From assembly GCA_027076325.1 (NCBI GenBank), contig JALTJZ010000058.1, positions 1 through 40,654 of the forward strand: 40,654 nt of DNA, read 5' to 3'. Below the pieces are notes generated by a model that saw only the letters and a program-made list of their open reading frames with translations, had not been told where the DNA came from and made no database searches. Below are positions 7,495-19,134 of this stretch, one piece after another. Origin of the DNA: Chromatiales bacterium. Lineage in GTDB: Bacteria > Pseudomonadota > Gammaproteobacteria > UBA6429 > Thiohalophilaceae. The position numbers and the translations under genes were made by a program. The number at the start of each line of letters is the position of its first letter. The first letter of the stretch is position 1.

Positions 7495-9015
7495 TTAATT
7501 TAATTTTGACTGCATAACATGCTGTAATAAATTTTCAACACTGGGGCTCATTACTTCAATAAGTGGAGCCGGGTAAATACCAAAAAACAGCACCGTACCA
7601 GCAAGAATGCTTAAAACAAGTATTTCTCGCCCATTGGCATCAGTTAATTTCTCTACTTTTTCATTTGCAACATCACCAAACAATACGCGTTTTACCATCC
7701 ATAAGGTATAAGCGGCACCTACAATCAAGGTCAATGCAGCAAAAAAGGCGTACCAGAAATTTGCTTTAAAGGCACTCAGTATCACCATAAACTCACCGAC
7801 GAAACCGGAAGTACCGGGTAAGCCTGCATTGGCCATAGCAAACAAAACCATAAAAGCTGCAAAAACAGGCATGGTATTAACAACACCACCGTAATCATTT
7901 ATTTGCCGTGAATGCATGCGGTCATACATCACACCCACACAAAAGAACATTGCGGCTGAAATAAAACCATGTGATATCATTTGCACGATAGCACCCTCAA
8001 TACCCATCGCGGCACCGGCCATGCTTGCATCTTTTTGCGCAATGGCAAAAATAATAAAGAAGCCCAGTGTGACAAAACCCATATGCGAAATAGAAGAATA
8101 AGCAATCAGTTTTTTCATATCTTGCTGCGCCAATGCAACAAAACCAATATAAACAACTGCAATTAACGATAGAGTAATCATCAACCAGTCAAGTGATGCA
8201 CTTGCATCGGGGGTTATCGGCAAAGAAAAACGCAAGAAACCATAAGCGCCGAGTTTTAGCATTATCGCCGCCAGAATAATCGAACCACCGGTGGGCGCTT
8301 CCACGTGCGCGTCCGGTAACCATGTATGTACCGGAAACATCGGGATCTTCACAGCAAACGCAAGCAAAAAGGCAATAAAGATCAATATTTGCGTAGCAAG
8401 ATCCAGCTTAAATGCATGGAAACCCAGAATGTCAAAACTGCCGGACTGTACCGCAAGATACAACAAAGCAACAAGCATAAAGACGGAACCAAAGAAGGTA
8501 TAAAGGAAAAACTTAATCGTAGCATAAACACGATTTGGTCCACCCCATATGCCAATGACAATAAACATTGGAATTAGCATTGCTTCCCAGAAGACATAAA
8601 AAACAGCGGCATCTAATGCGGCGAACACACCAATCATTAAGCCTTCCATAATAAGGAAAGCTGCCATGTATTGTGCAACGCGAGTTTTAATCACTTCCCA
8701 ACCGGCAATAACCACAATCACCGTTGTAAAGGAGGTTAACAGTATCAGCGGCATAGATATACCATCAATGCCCAAATGGTAATTAATATTAAACCGCTCA
8801 ATCCATGCGATTTTTTCAACAAATTGCATGGTTGAAATTTGTGTATTGAAATCCGTATATAAAGGTAATGAAAGCAGGAAAGTCACAATAGACACAACCA
8901 GCGTTAACACCTTCGCTTCCATTGCATTTTTATCACTACCCGTCGCCAATACCAGGATGCCACCTATAATAGGTGTCCAGATTACTAAACTTAATAAGGG
9001 CCAATCCATAAACAT
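7495..9015 (-). CDS. nuoM: NADH-quinone oxidoreductase subunit M
   Basis: 506 residues, a polytopic antiporter-like subunit of complex I. Conserved stretches are FYVFWEAMLIPMFIVIG (key glutamate in helix 5), KIPMFPVHTWLPDAHVEAPT (key lysine and the HTWLPDAH signature) and KKLIAYSSISHMGFV. The start is taken at the ATG at 9015; a second ATG two codons later is equally possible. It lies 12 bases after nuoL, within the operon. Confidence 0.97.
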   Translation of the reverse strand: MFMDWPLLSLVIWTPIIGGILVLATGSDKNAMEAKVLTLVVSIVTFLLSLPLYTDFNTQISTMQFVEKIAWIERFNINYHLGIDGISMPLILLTSFTTVIVVIAGWEVIKTRVAQYMAAFLIMEGLMIGVFAALDAAVFYVFWEAMLIPMFIVIGIWGGPNRVYATIKFFLYTFFGSVFMLVALLYLAVQSGSFDILGFHAFKLDLATQILIFIAFLLAFAVKIPMFPVHTWLPDAHVEAPTGGSIILAAIMLKLGAYGFLRFSLPITPDASASLDWLMITLSLIAVVYIGFVALAQQDMKKLIAYSSISHMGFVTLGFFIIFAIAQKDASMAGAAMGIEGAIVQMISHGFISAAMFFCVGVMYDRMHSRQINDYGGVVNTMPVFAAFMVLFAMANAGLPGTSGFVGEFMVILSAFKANFWYAFFAALTLIVGAAYTLWMVKRVLFGDVANEKVEKLTDANGREILVLSILAGTVLFFGIYPAPLIEVMSPSVENLLQHVMQSKLN

Positions 9016-9027
9016 TTAAAACAACCT

Positions 9028-11010
9028 TTATTTTAACGGATATACAAAAATAAGTAACAAACCACATAAGCCAACAATCATCGCAAAGGCATAAGTATAA
9101 AGATAACCGGTTTGCATGCGCCGAAGTATTAGCGATACCCAGCCAACAGTTTTAGCTGAGCCATTGATGACAAAAGTATCAATTAATTTCACATCAAAAT
9201 ATCTCCAGCATATTTTTCCAATAGCACGGCTACCACCGGCAAATACAATTTCATTAAACCGATCAAAGCCGTATTTGTTAATTAATATTGTGTATATTAA
9301 AGAAAAACGTTGCTGAATAACGGCAGGAATATCTGGACGTTTCATATAAAGGAACCATGCAGTCGCAACACCACTAGCCGCAAGCCAGAAAGGTAACGTA
9401 AACACCGAATGCAACATCATAGCCCAGGCAATTGAGCTTGCACCCGCAAACATTTTAGCAACTTCACCGAGTACATCATGCTGAGGCAAAACAAAAATGG
9501 CATCACCGAAGAAATTACCAAAGGCCATACTATCAACATACAGATAACCAATAACAACCGATGGAATCGCTAACAGTATTAAAGGCAAGGTCACAACCCA
9601 GGACGGTTCATGCAAGTGTGACCGGGTGTGTTCGTCCATACGTTCTTTGCCATGGAATACCATAAAATATAAACGGAAACTGTATAAAGCAGTAATAAAT
9701 ACACCTGCTAATACCGCAAAATAAGCATACGATGCACCTGGAATTGTTGAATGCCCGACCGCTTCGATGATGGAGTCTTTTGAGAAAAAGCCAGCAAAAC
9801 CCGGTGTACCAATTAAAGCAAGTGAACCTATCATGGACGTAAACCAGGTAATAGGTAAATATTTACGCAGGCCACCCATTTTTCTCATATCCTGCTCATG
9901 GTGCATTGCAATAATTACCGCACCTGCACCGAGGAATAATAATGCTTTAAAGAAAGCATGCGTCATTAAATGGAATACAGCGGCACCGTAAGCAGACGCA
10001 CCCAGAGCAACTGTCATGTAACCTAATTGTGATAATGTTGAATACGCGATCACACGTTTAATGTCATTCTGCACCAATCCCAGCATCCCCATAAACAAGG
10101 CGGTGGTTGCACCAATGACCATGACAAATGAAAGCGCAGTCGTTGAAAGCTCAAACAAAGGTGACATACGTGCCACCATGTAAATACCTGCCGTTACCAT
10201 GGTAGCGGCATGAATTAAAGCCGAGATAGGTGTTGGACCTTCCATTGAATCTGGCAACCAGACGTGCAAAGGGATCTGTGCTGATTTACCCATCGCACCA
10301 ATAAATAGCAAAATACAGATAACGGTAATAACCGACCAGTCCTGGTTCGGAATAATACTCATTGTCAGGTTATTAACTTTGTCTACGTTATTAAATACAG
10401 TGGCATAATCAAGACTGCCAAAATACATGAGTACCGCAGCAATACCAAGTAAGAAACCAAAGTCGCCGACACGATTAACCAAAAATGCTTTTAAATTGGC
10501 ATAGATTGCTGTTGGTTTTTTATACCAGAAACCAATCAATAAATACGAAACCAGGCCAACCGCTTCCCAGCCAAAGAATAACTGCAAAAAGTTATTCGAC
10601 ATAACCAGCATAAGCATCGAAAAAGTAAACAGTGCAATATAACTAAAGAAACGTTGGTAACCATCATCATCTTTCATATAGCCAATGGTATAAATATGAA
10701 CCATTAATGAAACAAAAGTAACAACAACCATCATCATTGCAGATAGACTGTCAATCAAAAAGCCAACTTCAAAGCGAACACCGTCACTAACCAGCCAGGT
10801 ATATACAGCACCATTGAAGGCTTGCGCGCCATCAATCACAATATCTTTAAAAACATATAAGGAAAGTATGAAAGCAATCGCAACACCGGCTATCGCTGCA
10901 ATATGTGCACCGGTGCGACCGACTACCTTGCCGAATAGACCCGCAATGATTGCACCAATCAGCGGCGCAAGCACTATCCATATATAAACTGTTTGCATAT
11001 CTTCAAACAC
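9028..11010 (-). CDS. nuoL: NADH-quinone oxidoreductase subunit L
   Basis: 660 residues, the distal antiporter-like pump subunit, with the long lateral helix expected in the C-terminal third. Visible signatures include FFGWEAVGLVSYLLIGFW, KSAQIPLHVWLPDSMEGPTP and KRVIAYSTLSQLGYM. The start is set at a GTG (11010) because AGGA lies 7 bases before it. The ATG four codons later (10998) is too far from that ribosome site. It lies 26 bases after nuoK. Confidence 0.97.
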   Translation of the reverse strand: MFEDMQTVYIWIVLAPLIGAIIAGLFGKVVGRTGAHIAAIAGVAIAFILSLYVFKDIVIDGAQAFNGAVYTWLVSDGVRFEVGFLIDSLSAMMMVVVTFVSLMVHIYTIGYMKDDDGYQRFFSYIALFTFSMLMLVMSNNFLQLFFGWEAVGLVSYLLIGFWYKKPTAIYANLKAFLVNRVGDFGFLLGIAAVLMYFGSLDYATVFNNVDKVNNLTMSIIPNQDWSVITVICILLFIGAMGKSAQIPLHVWLPDSMEGPTPISALIHAATMVTAGIYMVARMSPLFELSTTALSFVMVIGATTALFMGMLGLVQNDIKRVIAYSTLSQLGYMTVALGASAYGAAVFHLMTHAFFKALLFLGAGAVIIAMHHEQDMRKMGGLRKYLPITWFTSMIGSLALIGTPGFAGFFSKDSIIEAVGHSTIPGASYAYFAVLAGVFITALYSFRLYFMVFHGKERMDEHTRSHLHEPSWVVTLPLILLAIPSVVIGYLYVDSMAFGNFFGDAIFVLPQHDVLGEVAKMFAGASSIAWAMMLHSVFTLPFWLAASGVATAWFLYMKRPDIPAVIQQRFSLIYTILINKYGFDRFNEIVFAGGSRAIGKICWRYFDVKLIDTFVINGSAKTVGWVSLILRRMQTGYLYTYAFAMIVGLCGLLLIFVYPLK

Positions 11011-11036
11011 AATAAAGTCCTGTCAACTTTTACTAT

Positions 11037-11339
11037 TTACCCATTAAGAGAGTCAAGTTCTTCAACATCAATTGTTCTTTTATTACGGAACAATACTATT
11101 AAAATCGCCAAACCAATTGCCGCTTCTGCTGCTGCAACCGTTAAAATAAAGAATACAAAAACCTGTCCTGCCACATCACCCAGGTAATATGAAAATGCAA
11201 TAAAATTAGTATTCACCGCAAGCAACATCAATTCAATCGACATCAATATAATAATGACGTTTTTCCTGTTCAGGAAAATGCCGGCCACACTAATACTGAA
11301 AAGTATCGCACTAAATATTAAATAATCTGACAATGCCAT
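11037..11339 (-). CDS. nuoK: NADH-quinone oxidoreductase subunit K
   Basis: 100 residues with three transmembrane helices, the usual NuoK size. The two conserved membrane glutamates are present, in [14 protein letters not shown] and in the [13 protein letters not shown] helix. Both are implicated in coupling proton pumping to quinone reduction in known complex I. It lies 21 bases after nuoJ. Confidence 0.97.
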   Translation of the reverse strand: MALSDYLIFSAILFSISVAGIFLNRKNVIIILMSIELMLLAVNTNFIAFSYYLGDVAGQVFVFFILTVAAAEAAIGLAILIVLFRNKRTIDVEELDSLNG

Positions 11340-11360
11340 TGTTTTCTACTCTTTAAATAG

Positions 11361-11978
11361 TTACTTTTTAGCTTCAGCTTTCATGTCAACAACACGCATA
11401 CGATCAGCTCGTTTTACCGCAATCTGTTGCGTCGGATCCTGACGTTTTGTATCCGGACGTCGTCGAAGTGTTAAAGCAATCGCTGCAATAATCGCGACCA
11501 GCAAAATAACCGATGCAATTTCAAATGGATAAACATAAACGGTATACATAACCCGTCCCAGTTCACGTACATTACTGTAATCTGCGGCATGCCGTGTAGG
11601 CGCTGCAAACTGTTCCAGACCAAAATGCGCAGGACCCACAACCATAATAAGTAATACGGCCAATAAAACAGCAACGAGTAAACCAATCGGCAAATAACGA
11701 ATAAAGCCTGCCCGTAGCTGTGCCATGTTAATATCCAGCATCATTACTACAAACAGAAACAGCACCATCACCGCACCCACATAAACAAGCACTAGTGTTA
11801 TTGCCAGAAATTCCGCTTCCAGTGTCAACCAGATACCGGCTGACAGGAAAAATGTGAGTACCAGCGCCAACGCAGCCTGAACAGGATTTTTTGCCGTAAT
11901 CACCATTAACGCGCTGGCTAGTGAAAACGCCGCGAAAACATAAGTAATATATTGTGCTATGTTGATTTCAGGATTCAT
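11361..11978 (-). CDS. nuoJ: NADH-quinone oxidoreductase subunit J
   Basis: 205 residues with five predicted membrane helices. The conserved VLVYVGAVMVLFLFVVMML segment (helix 3, with the pi-bulge region in known structures) lies near residues 60-80. The C-terminal 40 residues are basic and soluble, a common extension. It lies 5 bases after nuoI. Confidence 0.97.
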   Translation of the reverse strand: MNPEINIAQYITYVFAAFSLASALMVITAKNPVQAALALVLTFFLSAGIWLTLEAEFLAITLVLVYVGAVMVLFLFVVMMLDINMAQLRAGFIRYLPIGLLVAVLLAVLLIMVVGPAHFGLEQFAAPTRHAADYSNVRELGRVMYTVYVYPFEIASVILLVAIIAAIALTLRRRPDTKRQDPTQQIAVKRADRMRVVDMKAEAKK

Positions 11979-11983
11979 TTTAT

Positions 11984-12463
11984 TTACCGATACTGTGCGT
12001 CATTAGCTCGTGCAGCCGCAATCGTTGTTTCATACTTATCGCCGACTGCAAGTAATTTTTCTTTTGTCATGTACAAGTCACCTCGTACCTCACCATGATA
12101 TTCATAAATATGTGTTTCAACAATGGAGTCCACCGGGCAGGATTCCTCACAATAACCACAAAAAATACATTTTGATAAATCAATATCATATTTTGTTGTA
12201 CGCCGTGTGCCATCATCACGCTGCTCTGACTCTATTGTTATTGCTAAAGCCGGACAAACAGCCTCACATAATTTGCAGGCAATACAACGTTCCTCTCCAT
12301 TCGGGTAACGACGCAATGCATGCAAACCCCGAAAGCGTGGCGAAATCGGTGCTTTTTCTTCCGGATACTGCAATGTCACTTTACGCGCAAAGAAGTAACG
12401 CCCGGTTAGCCGTAAGCCTTTTAACAACTCAATAAGAAATAAACTTTTAATAAATGCTTTCAT
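11984..12463 (-). CDS. nuoI: NADH-quinone oxidoreductase subunit I
   Basis: 159 residues, the peripheral-arm ferredoxin-like subunit. Two four-cysteine motifs are visible, [12 protein letters not shown] and [12 protein letters not shown], binding clusters N6a and N6b. An amphipathic N-terminal helix anchors it at the membrane. The ATG at 12463 gives the normal family length; an upstream in-frame ATG would run into nuoH. It starts 4 bases after nuoH. Confidence 0.97.
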   Translation of the reverse strand: MKAFIKSLFLIELLKGLRLTGRYFFARKVTLQYPEEKAPISPRFRGLHALRRYPNGEERCIACKLCEAVCPALAITIESEQRDDGTRRTTKYDIDLSKCIFCGYCEESCPVDSIVETHIYEYHGEVRGDLYMTKEKLLAVGDKYETTIAAARANDAQYR

Positions 12464-12467
12464 TGTT

Positions 12468-13556
12468 CTAATTCCACCATGGTGGCAGACCTGCCAGTAC
12501 AAATATGCCAACCACTAAAATCCAGACGATGGTAACAGGGATAAATACCTTCCAGCCCAAACGCATAATTTGATCGTATCGATAACGAGGGAAAGTTGCG
12601 CGAAGCCATAAGAAGAAAAACAGGAAGAAGGCTATTTTCAGGAAAAACCAGATCATTCCGGGAACCCATGCAAACCACAGTTCCAGATTAAAAGCGATCC
12701 CTAATAGGTTAAAATTAATTCCCTCAAATGGTGACAACCAGCCACCCATAAACATTAGCGCTGCCAACGCAGCAATTAAGATCATATTGGCATATTCAGC
12801 TAAAAAGAAAACTGCAAAGGTCATGCCTGAATATTCAACATGAAAGCCAGCCACAATCTCAGATTCACCTTCAGCGACATCAAAGGGTGCTCGGTTTGTT
12901 TCTGCAACACCTGAAATAAAGTAAATAATAAATAAAGGTAACAAAGGCAACCAGAACCAGCTTAAGAAACCCATACCCGCCTGCGCCTCAACAATATCAC
13001 CAAAGTTCATGCTTCCTGCTGCCAGCAATACACCCACCAAAGCAAAGCCCATTGCAATTTCGTAGGATACAATTTGTGCCGCTGAACGCATTGCCCCCAA
13101 TAAAGCATATTTAGAGTTAGAAGCCCAACCCGCAATAATCACCCCATAAACACCGATGGATGTTATTGCCAGTATATAAAGTAAAGCAGCATCCACATCG
13201 GCTAATACTTTTTCAGGATCAAAAGGAATAACCGCCCAGGCGGCCAGCGCAGGGGCAATAGAAAGGATCGGCGCAATAATAAACAGGAATTTATTTGCAC
13301 CGGCTGGAATAACAATTTCCTTAAACATCAACTTCATTGCATCGGCAATGGGCTGTAACGAGCCACGCCACCCCACACGCGTTGGCCCCATTCGCACCTG
13401 CATGGCACCAATAATTTTTCGTTCGGCTAAAGTCAGGTAGGCCACACATAACATGAGTGGCAGCATGATAATAACAATTTTAATCACGATAATAATCACA
13501 GCCACTAATGGCTCTGGTAAAAACGTTGTGAAAAATGAACTTAACCAATCAAACAT
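12468..13556 (-). CDS. nuoH: NADH-quinone oxidoreductase subunit H
   Basis: 362 residues and about eight to nine membrane helices. NuoH forms the quinone-chamber wall and joins the peripheral and membrane arms. Signatures visible are [19 protein letters not shown] and [20 protein letters not shown], whose charged loop lines the quinone site in known structures. It lies 59 bases after nuoG. Confidence 0.97.
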   Translation of the reverse strand: MFDWLSSFFTTFLPEPLVAVIIIVIKIVIIMLPLMLCVAYLTLAERKIIGAMQVRMGPTRVGWRGSLQPIADAMKLMFKEIVIPAGANKFLFIIAPILSIAPALAAWAVIPFDPEKVLADVDAALLYILAITSIGVYGVIIAGWASNSKYALLGAMRSAAQIVSYEIAMGFALVGVLLAAGSMNFGDIVEAQAGMGFLSWFWLPLLPLFIIYFISGVAETNRAPFDVAEGESEIVAGFHVEYSGMTFAVFFLAEYANMILIAALAALMFMGGWLSPFEGINFNLLGIAFNLELWFAWVPGMIWFFLKIAFFLFFFLWLRATFPRYRYDQIMRLGWKVFIPVTIVWILVVGIFVLAGLPPWWN

Positions 13557-13615
13557 ATTATGAACTCTAACTATCTCTTATCGTTTTAAGCCATTAAGTT
13601 AACTGGCTATAATTG

Positions 13616-15982
13616 CTAAATTGTTGTAATTTCGACACTTCCATAGCCATCGGCTAAAGCGGTTGTTTCGTTAATCGCAACTGCAACCAATACACTGTTA
13701 TCGGCAACACCGTTATCAACAACCACTGGCATTGTAATCGTATTTCCGTTCTGAACTATTTTTACTGTTCCGTCTTCTGAAAGCCCCTGCTGTTTAGCTA
13801 ACGCTGCATTCACAATCACACTGTTGTTAGCAACTTCATTGGTTGCCTGCAACGCTTGTGAACGACGAACAAGACTGTCAACAGAGTAAATAGGTAACAC
13901 ACCAATTCGTTCAAGACCCGAAACGTTACTATCGACTGCCGTTGGTGCTAACCACTGATAATTTCGTTGCGCGGCAGAAGACGTTTGAGTTTGCAACTCA
14001 GCGCGAACTTCATCTACACTGACAAAATCGAAACCAGCAACTTCAAATAAATTACCCAATACACGTAATACTTTCCAACCCGGACGAATATCAGACTCGG
14101 CAGCAACACTGGCATTAAAATTTTGCCATGTGCCCTGTGCGTTCACATAACTACCCGCTGTTTCTGTAAAAGCGGTAATCGGTAATAAAACATCGCTATA
14201 GGTTTTTGTTGTTTCTGATGCAAACGGTGTAAAGCTCACAACAAAGTCCGCATCGCTTACAGATTGTAATGCGGTTGCTGAAGAAACACAGTCATATTCA
14301 GGTTCCACGTTAAATAACAAATAGGCATTAAGTGCCTGTGTTGTCATTGCATAGGCATCCAGACCTTCAGTTACAGCGGAACCGGCTGTACCACGATGAG
14401 AAACCGCACCCGCCAACCATGCACCCGCTGAATTAGCACCATCGGTTAATTCGCTTAGAGGACAACCGGCTAATTGAGCAACGGCATAACTTACTGCATA
14501 TAAATCTGAAAAATTATTTTGCAGATGCGCTTGTGTGCCAATAATTACAACAGCGTTTTCAGCCTGACTTAATGACGCTGCAATGGCTTTATGTTCATCC
14601 GTTACGGTTACAGCGTTAACCAATGCATCCAATCCAGGCAGGCCATCTACTTTTGCGCCAGAATCAAGCAAGGCTTTGGCAACAGCAGCCAGATCGGCAA
14701 CCATTTTAGATGGCGCACTCACAATGTTAGTGCTTAAGTTAAAATTAAAATCATAATCCAGCGGGTTGATTGCCATCATCGTTGCGCCTTTACGATTCGC
14801 TTTACGCAAACGATGTGCTGCAATCGGTTGATCTTTACGAATATATGAACCGACCAATAAAGCAGCATTCACATTTTCCAGATCGGCAATATTCATATTC
14901 AGTGCAGGATATAATGATGCACCGGCTTGATTATTAAAATCAGACTGCCTTAAACGGTGATCAATATTATTCACACCGATACCACGAAGCAGTTTTTGCA
15001 TTAAATACATTTCTTCAGTGGTTGCATTTGGTGAAATTAAACCACCGACTTTATTCGTGCCTGCTTTTTCAACAACTGTTTTAATCCCTTCAATGGCATA
15101 ATTTAATGCAGTTTGCCAGTCAACCACTTTCCAGTCATCGCCTTGCTTAATCATGGGTTGCTTAAGACGATCGGCTGCCTTCAAACCTAAGTAACTATAA
15201 CGGTCGCGATCAGATAACCACAGTTCGTTAATCAATTCATTTTCTTTTGGTAACACCCGCATTACTTCATTACGGCGCGTTTCAACAATCACATTAGAAC
15301 CAATGCAATCATGTGCTGCAATGCCTTCTGATTTGATATTTTCCCATGGGCGGCCATGGTAACGATAAGGCTTCGAGGTTAATGCACCCACTGGACATAA
15401 GTCGATAACGTTACCCGACATTTCAGAGTCAACCGTTCTGGCAACATAAGTGGATATACGAGTATCTTCACCGCGTCCGGTCGCACCGAGTTCCATGATG
15501 CCGGCAATTTCCTGACCGAACCGAACACAACGGGTACAGTGAATACAACGTGTCATTTCAGTTGCGATTAACGGGCCAATATCTTTATCGGCAACCACAC
15601 GCTTACGTTCGGTATAACGTGATTCTGATTTACCAAAACCCATTGCAATATCTTGCAGGTCACATTCACCACCCTGATCACAGATAGGGCAATCAAGCGG
15701 ATGGTTAATCAATAAAAACTCCATCACACTTTGCTGGGCTTCCAGCGCTTTAGACGACTGTGTAAACACTTTCATACCATCAGTTACGGGTGTGGCACAG
15801 GCGGGTAATGGTTTAGGCGCTTTTTCAACTTCAACCAAGCACATACGGCAATTCGCCGCCACCGATAATTTTTTATGGTAGCAAAAACGCGGGATAGTAA
15901 TGCCCGCTTCATCCGCAGCTTCGATCACCATTGTGCCATCTGCTACTTCAAGCGGAATACCATTAATTTCAATATTAGCCAT
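13616..15982 (-). CDS. nuoG: NADH-quinone oxidoreductase subunit G
   Basis: 788 residues, the large iron-sulfur subunit. The N-terminal 2Fe-2S ligands (CYHKKLSVAANCRMC, then C in PLPACATPV), the His-ligated cluster motif HPLDCPICDQGGECDLQD and the CIHCTRC motif are present. A catalytically dead molybdopterin-oxidoreductase-like domain follows. The extra N7 cysteine motif (CxxCxxxC) seen in enterobacterial NuoG is not visible, and the protein is shorter than the enterobacterial form. The start is the ATG at 15982 (MANIEING); a TTG three codons upstream is less likely. Confidence 0.96.
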   Translation of the reverse strand: MANIEINGIPLEVADGTMVIEAADEAGITIPRFCYHKKLSVAANCRMCLVEVEKAPKPLPACATPVTDGMKVFTQSSKALEAQQSVMEFLLINHPLDCPICDQGGECDLQDIAMGFGKSESRYTERKRVVADKDIGPLIATEMTRCIHCTRCVRFGQEIAGIMELGATGRGEDTRISTYVARTVDSEMSGNVIDLCPVGALTSKPYRYHGRPWENIKSEGIAAHDCIGSNVIVETRRNEVMRVLPKENELINELWLSDRDRYSYLGLKAADRLKQPMIKQGDDWKVVDWQTALNYAIEGIKTVVEKAGTNKVGGLISPNATTEEMYLMQKLLRGIGVNNIDHRLRQSDFNNQAGASLYPALNMNIADLENVNAALLVGSYIRKDQPIAAHRLRKANRKGATMMAINPLDYDFNFNLSTNIVSAPSKMVADLAAVAKALLDSGAKVDGLPGLDALVNAVTVTDEHKAIAASLSQAENAVVIIGTQAHLQNNFSDLYAVSYAVAQLAGCPLSELTDGANSAGAWLAGAVSHRGTAGSAVTEGLDAYAMTTQALNAYLLFNVEPEYDCVSSATALQSVSDADFVVSFTPFASETTKTYSDVLLPITAFTETAGSYVNAQGTWQNFNASVAAESDIRPGWKVLRVLGNLFEVAGFDFVSVDEVRAELQTQTSSAAQRNYQWLAPTAVDSNVSGLERIGVLPIYSVDSLVRRSQALQATNEVANNSVIVNAALAKQQGLSEDGTVKIVQNGNTITMPVVVDNGVADNSVLVAVAINETTALADGYGSVEITTI

Positions 15983-15996
15983 GCTGTTCAATAACC

Positions 15997-17289
15997 TTAC
16001 GCTTTACTACCAACCATGCACTTACCGTGATCAATGTGATATTGAAATTCATCACGATAGTGTTTTAAGAAACTTTGCACTGGCATGGCTGCTGCGTCGC
16101 CAAGTGCACATATTGTTCGTCCTGCAATCCGTGTTGCAACACTACCCAGAAGTTCTAAATCTTCCTGTTTGCCATGCCCATGTTCAATGCGATGCATCAC
16201 GCGTGACAACCAGCCTGTTCCTTCACGACATGGTGTACATTGGCCACAGGACTCTTCATGATAAAAATGTGACAAACGCGCAAGCGCACCCACCATGCAA
16301 GTTGTATCATCCATTACAATAACCGAACCTGCGCCTAACATAGAACCGGCTTTTGCAATCGAGTCGTAATCCATATCCATATCCATTGCAATTTCTGCAG
16401 GAAGCACCGGCACAGAAGAACCACCAGGAATAACAGCTTTAAAAGTGTGGCCGTCACGAATACCACCGGCCATTTCAAGAAGTTTTGCAAACGGTGTCCC
16501 CATCGGCACTTCAAAGTTACCGGGGTTATTAACATGGCCGGAGACACAAAATAATTTAGTACCGCCATTATTGGGTTTACCTTTATCAAGGAACCACTGG
16601 CCACCCTTTTCTAAAATAACAGGAACCGATGCGAGGCTTTCCGTATTATTAATGGTTGTGGGGCAACCGTATAAACCAAAGCCAGCGGGGAATGGCGGTT
16701 TAAATCTTGGCTGGCCTTTTTTGCCTTCGATAGATTCAAGCAATGCAGTTTCTTCACCACAAATATACGCACCGGCACCCAAATGAGAATATAAATCAAA
16801 GTCAATACCGGAACCCTTAATATCGGAACCTAATAAACCGGCTGCGTAGGCTTCTTTTAATGCCCCTTCAAAGCGAGTGAACGGTTCCCAAAATTCTCCA
16901 CGAATATAGTTATAGCCTTTGGTGGCTCCAATAACATAACCGGCAATTGCCATACCTTCAATTAACTGATGTGGGTTATAACGTAAAATATCGCGGTCTT
17001 TACAGGTACCCGGCTCGCCTTCATCCGAATTACAAACAATGTATTTCTGCCCCGGTGCGGTGCGCGGCATAAAACTCCATTTTAAGCCGGTAGGGAAACC
17101 TGCACCACCACGACCACGTAAAGCAGACAACTTTAATTCTTCAATAATTTCTTCTGGTGGCGTTTTTTCTTTTAGGATTTTTTGCCAGACAGAATAACCA
17201 CCCACACTTTTATAGCTTTCAAGCGTATGCGGGTTATCTAAATGCAGGGTACGGAAACAAGTTTCACCAACCAAATTAGCTTGACTCAT
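15997..17289 (-). CDS. nuoF: NADH-quinone oxidoreductase subunit F
   Basis: 430 residues, the NADH- and FMN-binding subunit where electrons enter complex I. Visible motifs are [10 protein letters not shown] (FMN/NADH loop), [16 protein letters not shown] (nucleotide site) and [12 protein letters not shown], which with a later cysteine (TICALGDAA) binds cluster N3. A strong ribosome site (AAGGGGGG) lies just before the ATG. The 79-base gap to nuoE is unusually long for this operon and is A-rich on the coding strand. Confidence 0.97.
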   Translation of the reverse strand: MSQANLVGETCFRTLHLDNPHTLESYKSVGGYSVWQKILKEKTPPEEIIEELKLSALRGRGGAGFPTGLKWSFMPRTAPGQKYIVCNSDEGEPGTCKDRDILRYNPHQLIEGMAIAGYVIGATKGYNYIRGEFWEPFTRFEGALKEAYAAGLLGSDIKGSGIDFDLYSHLGAGAYICGEETALLESIEGKKGQPRFKPPFPAGFGLYGCPTTINNTESLASVPVILEKGGQWFLDKGKPNNGGTKLFCVSGHVNNPGNFEVPMGTPFAKLLEMAGGIRDGHTFKAVIPGGSSVPVLPAEIAMDMDMDYDSIAKAGSMLGAGSVIVMDDTTCMVGALARLSHFYHEESCGQCTPCREGTGWLSRVMHRIEHGHGKQEDLELLGSVATRIAGRTICALGDAAAMPVQSFLKHYRDEFQYHIDHGKCMVGSKA

Positions 17290-17368
17290 GATCCCCCCTT
17301 TTTAATTGTGTTTAATTCTTTTTTTTGCATTTTTACTGGCTTTTTGTTTTTACCCGGACTGTGTCGCT

Positions 17369-17881
17369 TTAATCCAGACTATCTAAAATTTTATCAATTT
17401 TTTCCGGCGTTAAATTTTCATAATAGTGTTCACCAATCTGAAACATCGGCGCATTGACACACGCACCTAAACACTCCACTTCTTTTAACGAGAATTTACC
17501 ATCATCTGTTATCTCGCCAAACTTAACCTTAAGCTTGTTTTGCAGGTGTTCTACAATTTGGTCTGAACCATTCAACATGCAGGATATATTGGTGCACACA
17601 CAAATTTTGTGTTTACCCACCGGCTTTAATTCATACATCGAATAAAAACTGGCAACCTCATACACGGCGATGGATTCCATGCCTAAATACTCGGCCACTG
17701 CATCAATTAAGTCTTCTGTTAAGTAACCTGCATTTTGATCTTGCGCGATGCGTAAAGCTGACATCACTGCCGATTGTTTTTTATCTGCCGGATATTTTGC
17801 AATCCATTCATCAATCTCTTTGCGTGATGCATCTGTTAACAATGCAATCTTACTACTGTCCTGGTGTTTGTGTAACATCAT
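17369..17881 (-). CDS. nuoE: NADH-quinone oxidoreductase subunit E
   Basis: 170 residues, a thioredoxin-fold subunit with a 2Fe-2S cluster. The four ligands are in CTNISCML and [10 protein letters not shown]. The ATG overlaps the nuoD stop codon by four bases (ATGA), indicating translational coupling. A second ATG follows immediately. Confidence 0.97.
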   Translation of the reverse strand: MMLHKHQDSSKIALLTDASRKEIDEWIAKYPADKKQSAVMSALRIAQDQNAGYLTEDLIDAVAEYLGMESIAVYEVASFYSMYELKPVGKHKICVCTNISCMLNGSDQIVEHLQNKLKVKFGEITDDGKFSLKEVECLGACVNAPMFQIGEHYYENLTPEKIDKILDSLD

Positions 17882-19134
17882 CGATCAATTTCTCCAAACA
17901 CGATATCCATCGTACCAATCACGGCAACCACATCGGCAAGCATATGCCCTTTCGTCATTTCATTCATTGCTGACAGGTGTGCAAAACCTGGTGCACGGAT
18001 TTTTAAGCGATAGGGCTTGTTCGCACCGTCAGAAACCAGGTAAGTTGCAAATTCACCTTTAGGGTGTTCAATTGCGGTATACACCTCACCTTTGGGTAAA
18101 ACAAAGCCTTCAGTAAACAGCTTAAAGTGATGGATTAATGATTCCATATCACCTTTCATATGCTCACGGCTCGGTGGTGTAAGTTTATGGTCGTCTAACA
18201 TCACCGGCCCCGGATTCTGTCGTAACCAGTTAATACACTGGCGAATAATACGATTAGACTGTCGCATTTCTTCAACACGGATCAGGTAACGGTCGTAACA
18301 ATCGCCTTCAACGCCCACAGGAATATCAAAATCAACTTTATCGTACACTTCATACGGTTGTTTTTTGCGTAGATCCCATTCAATACCGGAGCCACGTAAC
18401 ATTGGGCCGGTAAAACCCAGGTTCATTGCTCGTTCGGGGGAAACCACGCCAATACCAACGGTGCGCTGTTTCCATATACGGTTATCTGAAAGCAGAGTTT
18501 CATATTCATCAATATAAGTTGGAAAACGATTGGTAAAGTCTTCAATAAAATCAAGCAGCGAACCATCACGTGCTTTGTTCAAACTTTCAGTTTGTGTTTC
18601 GTTACGGTATTTTGTTTTCTTTTCATAACGTGGCATGCGTTCAGGCAAGTCGCGGTAAACGCCACCAGGACGATAGTAAGCCGCATGCATACGCGCACCG
18701 GACACCGCTTCGTACATATCCATTAAATCTTCACGTTCGCGGAAAGCGTAAAGGAAAACAGTCATTGCACCAATATCAAGGGCATGCGTGCCTATCCACA
18801 TTAAGTGGTTAAGGATACGCGTCAACTCATCAAACATAACCCGAATATATTGTGCACGTTCGGGTGGTGCAACATCTAATAATTTTTCCAGCGCTAAAAC
18901 ATAGCCATGCTCATTACACATCATTGAGACATAGTCGAGCCTGTCCATATAGGGAATGGTTTGATTATACGGTTTACTTTCGGCCAGCTTTTCAGTTGCG
19001 CGATGCAATAAACCAATATGAGGATCAGCGCGTTCAATCACTTCACCGTCCATCTCCAGTACCAGCCGCAATACACCATGTGCTGCAGGATGTTGTGGAC
19101 CAAAGTTAAGAGTGTAATTTTTAATTTCAGGCAT
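17878..19134 (-). CDS. nuoD: NADH-quinone oxidoreductase subunit D
   Basis: 418 residues, the 49-kDa homologue related to hydrogenase large subunits, which forms the quinone-reduction site with NuoB. The N-terminus carries [20 protein letters not shown] and [15 protein letters not shown]. The start at 19134 ([11 protein letters not shown]) has CAGGAGA upstream and overlaps nuoC by eight bases; longer in-frame starts would lie inside nuoC. nuoC and nuoD are separate genes here, not fused as in Enterobacteriaceae. Confidence 0.97.
   Translation of the reverse strand: MPEIKNYTLNFGPQHPAAHGVLRLVLEMDGEVIERADPHIGLLHRATEKLAESKPYNQTIPYMDRLDYVSMMCNEHGYVLALEKLLDVAPPERAQYIRVMFDELTRILNHLMWIGTHALDIGAMTVFLYAFREREDLMDMYEAVSGARMHAAYYRPGGVYRDLPERMPRYEKKTKYRNETQTESLNKARDGSLLDFIEDFTNRFPTYIDEYETLLSDNRIWKQRTVGIGVVSPERAMNLGFTGPMLRGSGIEWDLRKKQPYEVYDKVDFDIPVGVEGDCYDRYLIRVEEMRQSNRIIRQCINWLRQNPGPVMLDDHKLTPPSREHMKGDMESLIHHFKLFTEGFVLPKGEVYTAIEHPKGEFATYLVSDGANKPYRLKIRAPGFAHLSAMNEMTKGHMLADVVAVIGTMDIVFGEIDR

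Noticed and set aside
12010-12435. 141-aa plus-strand frame opposite nuoI
   Set aside because: It is a shadow of the well-supported nuoI gene; composition is His/Leu-rich noise and there is no ribosome site.
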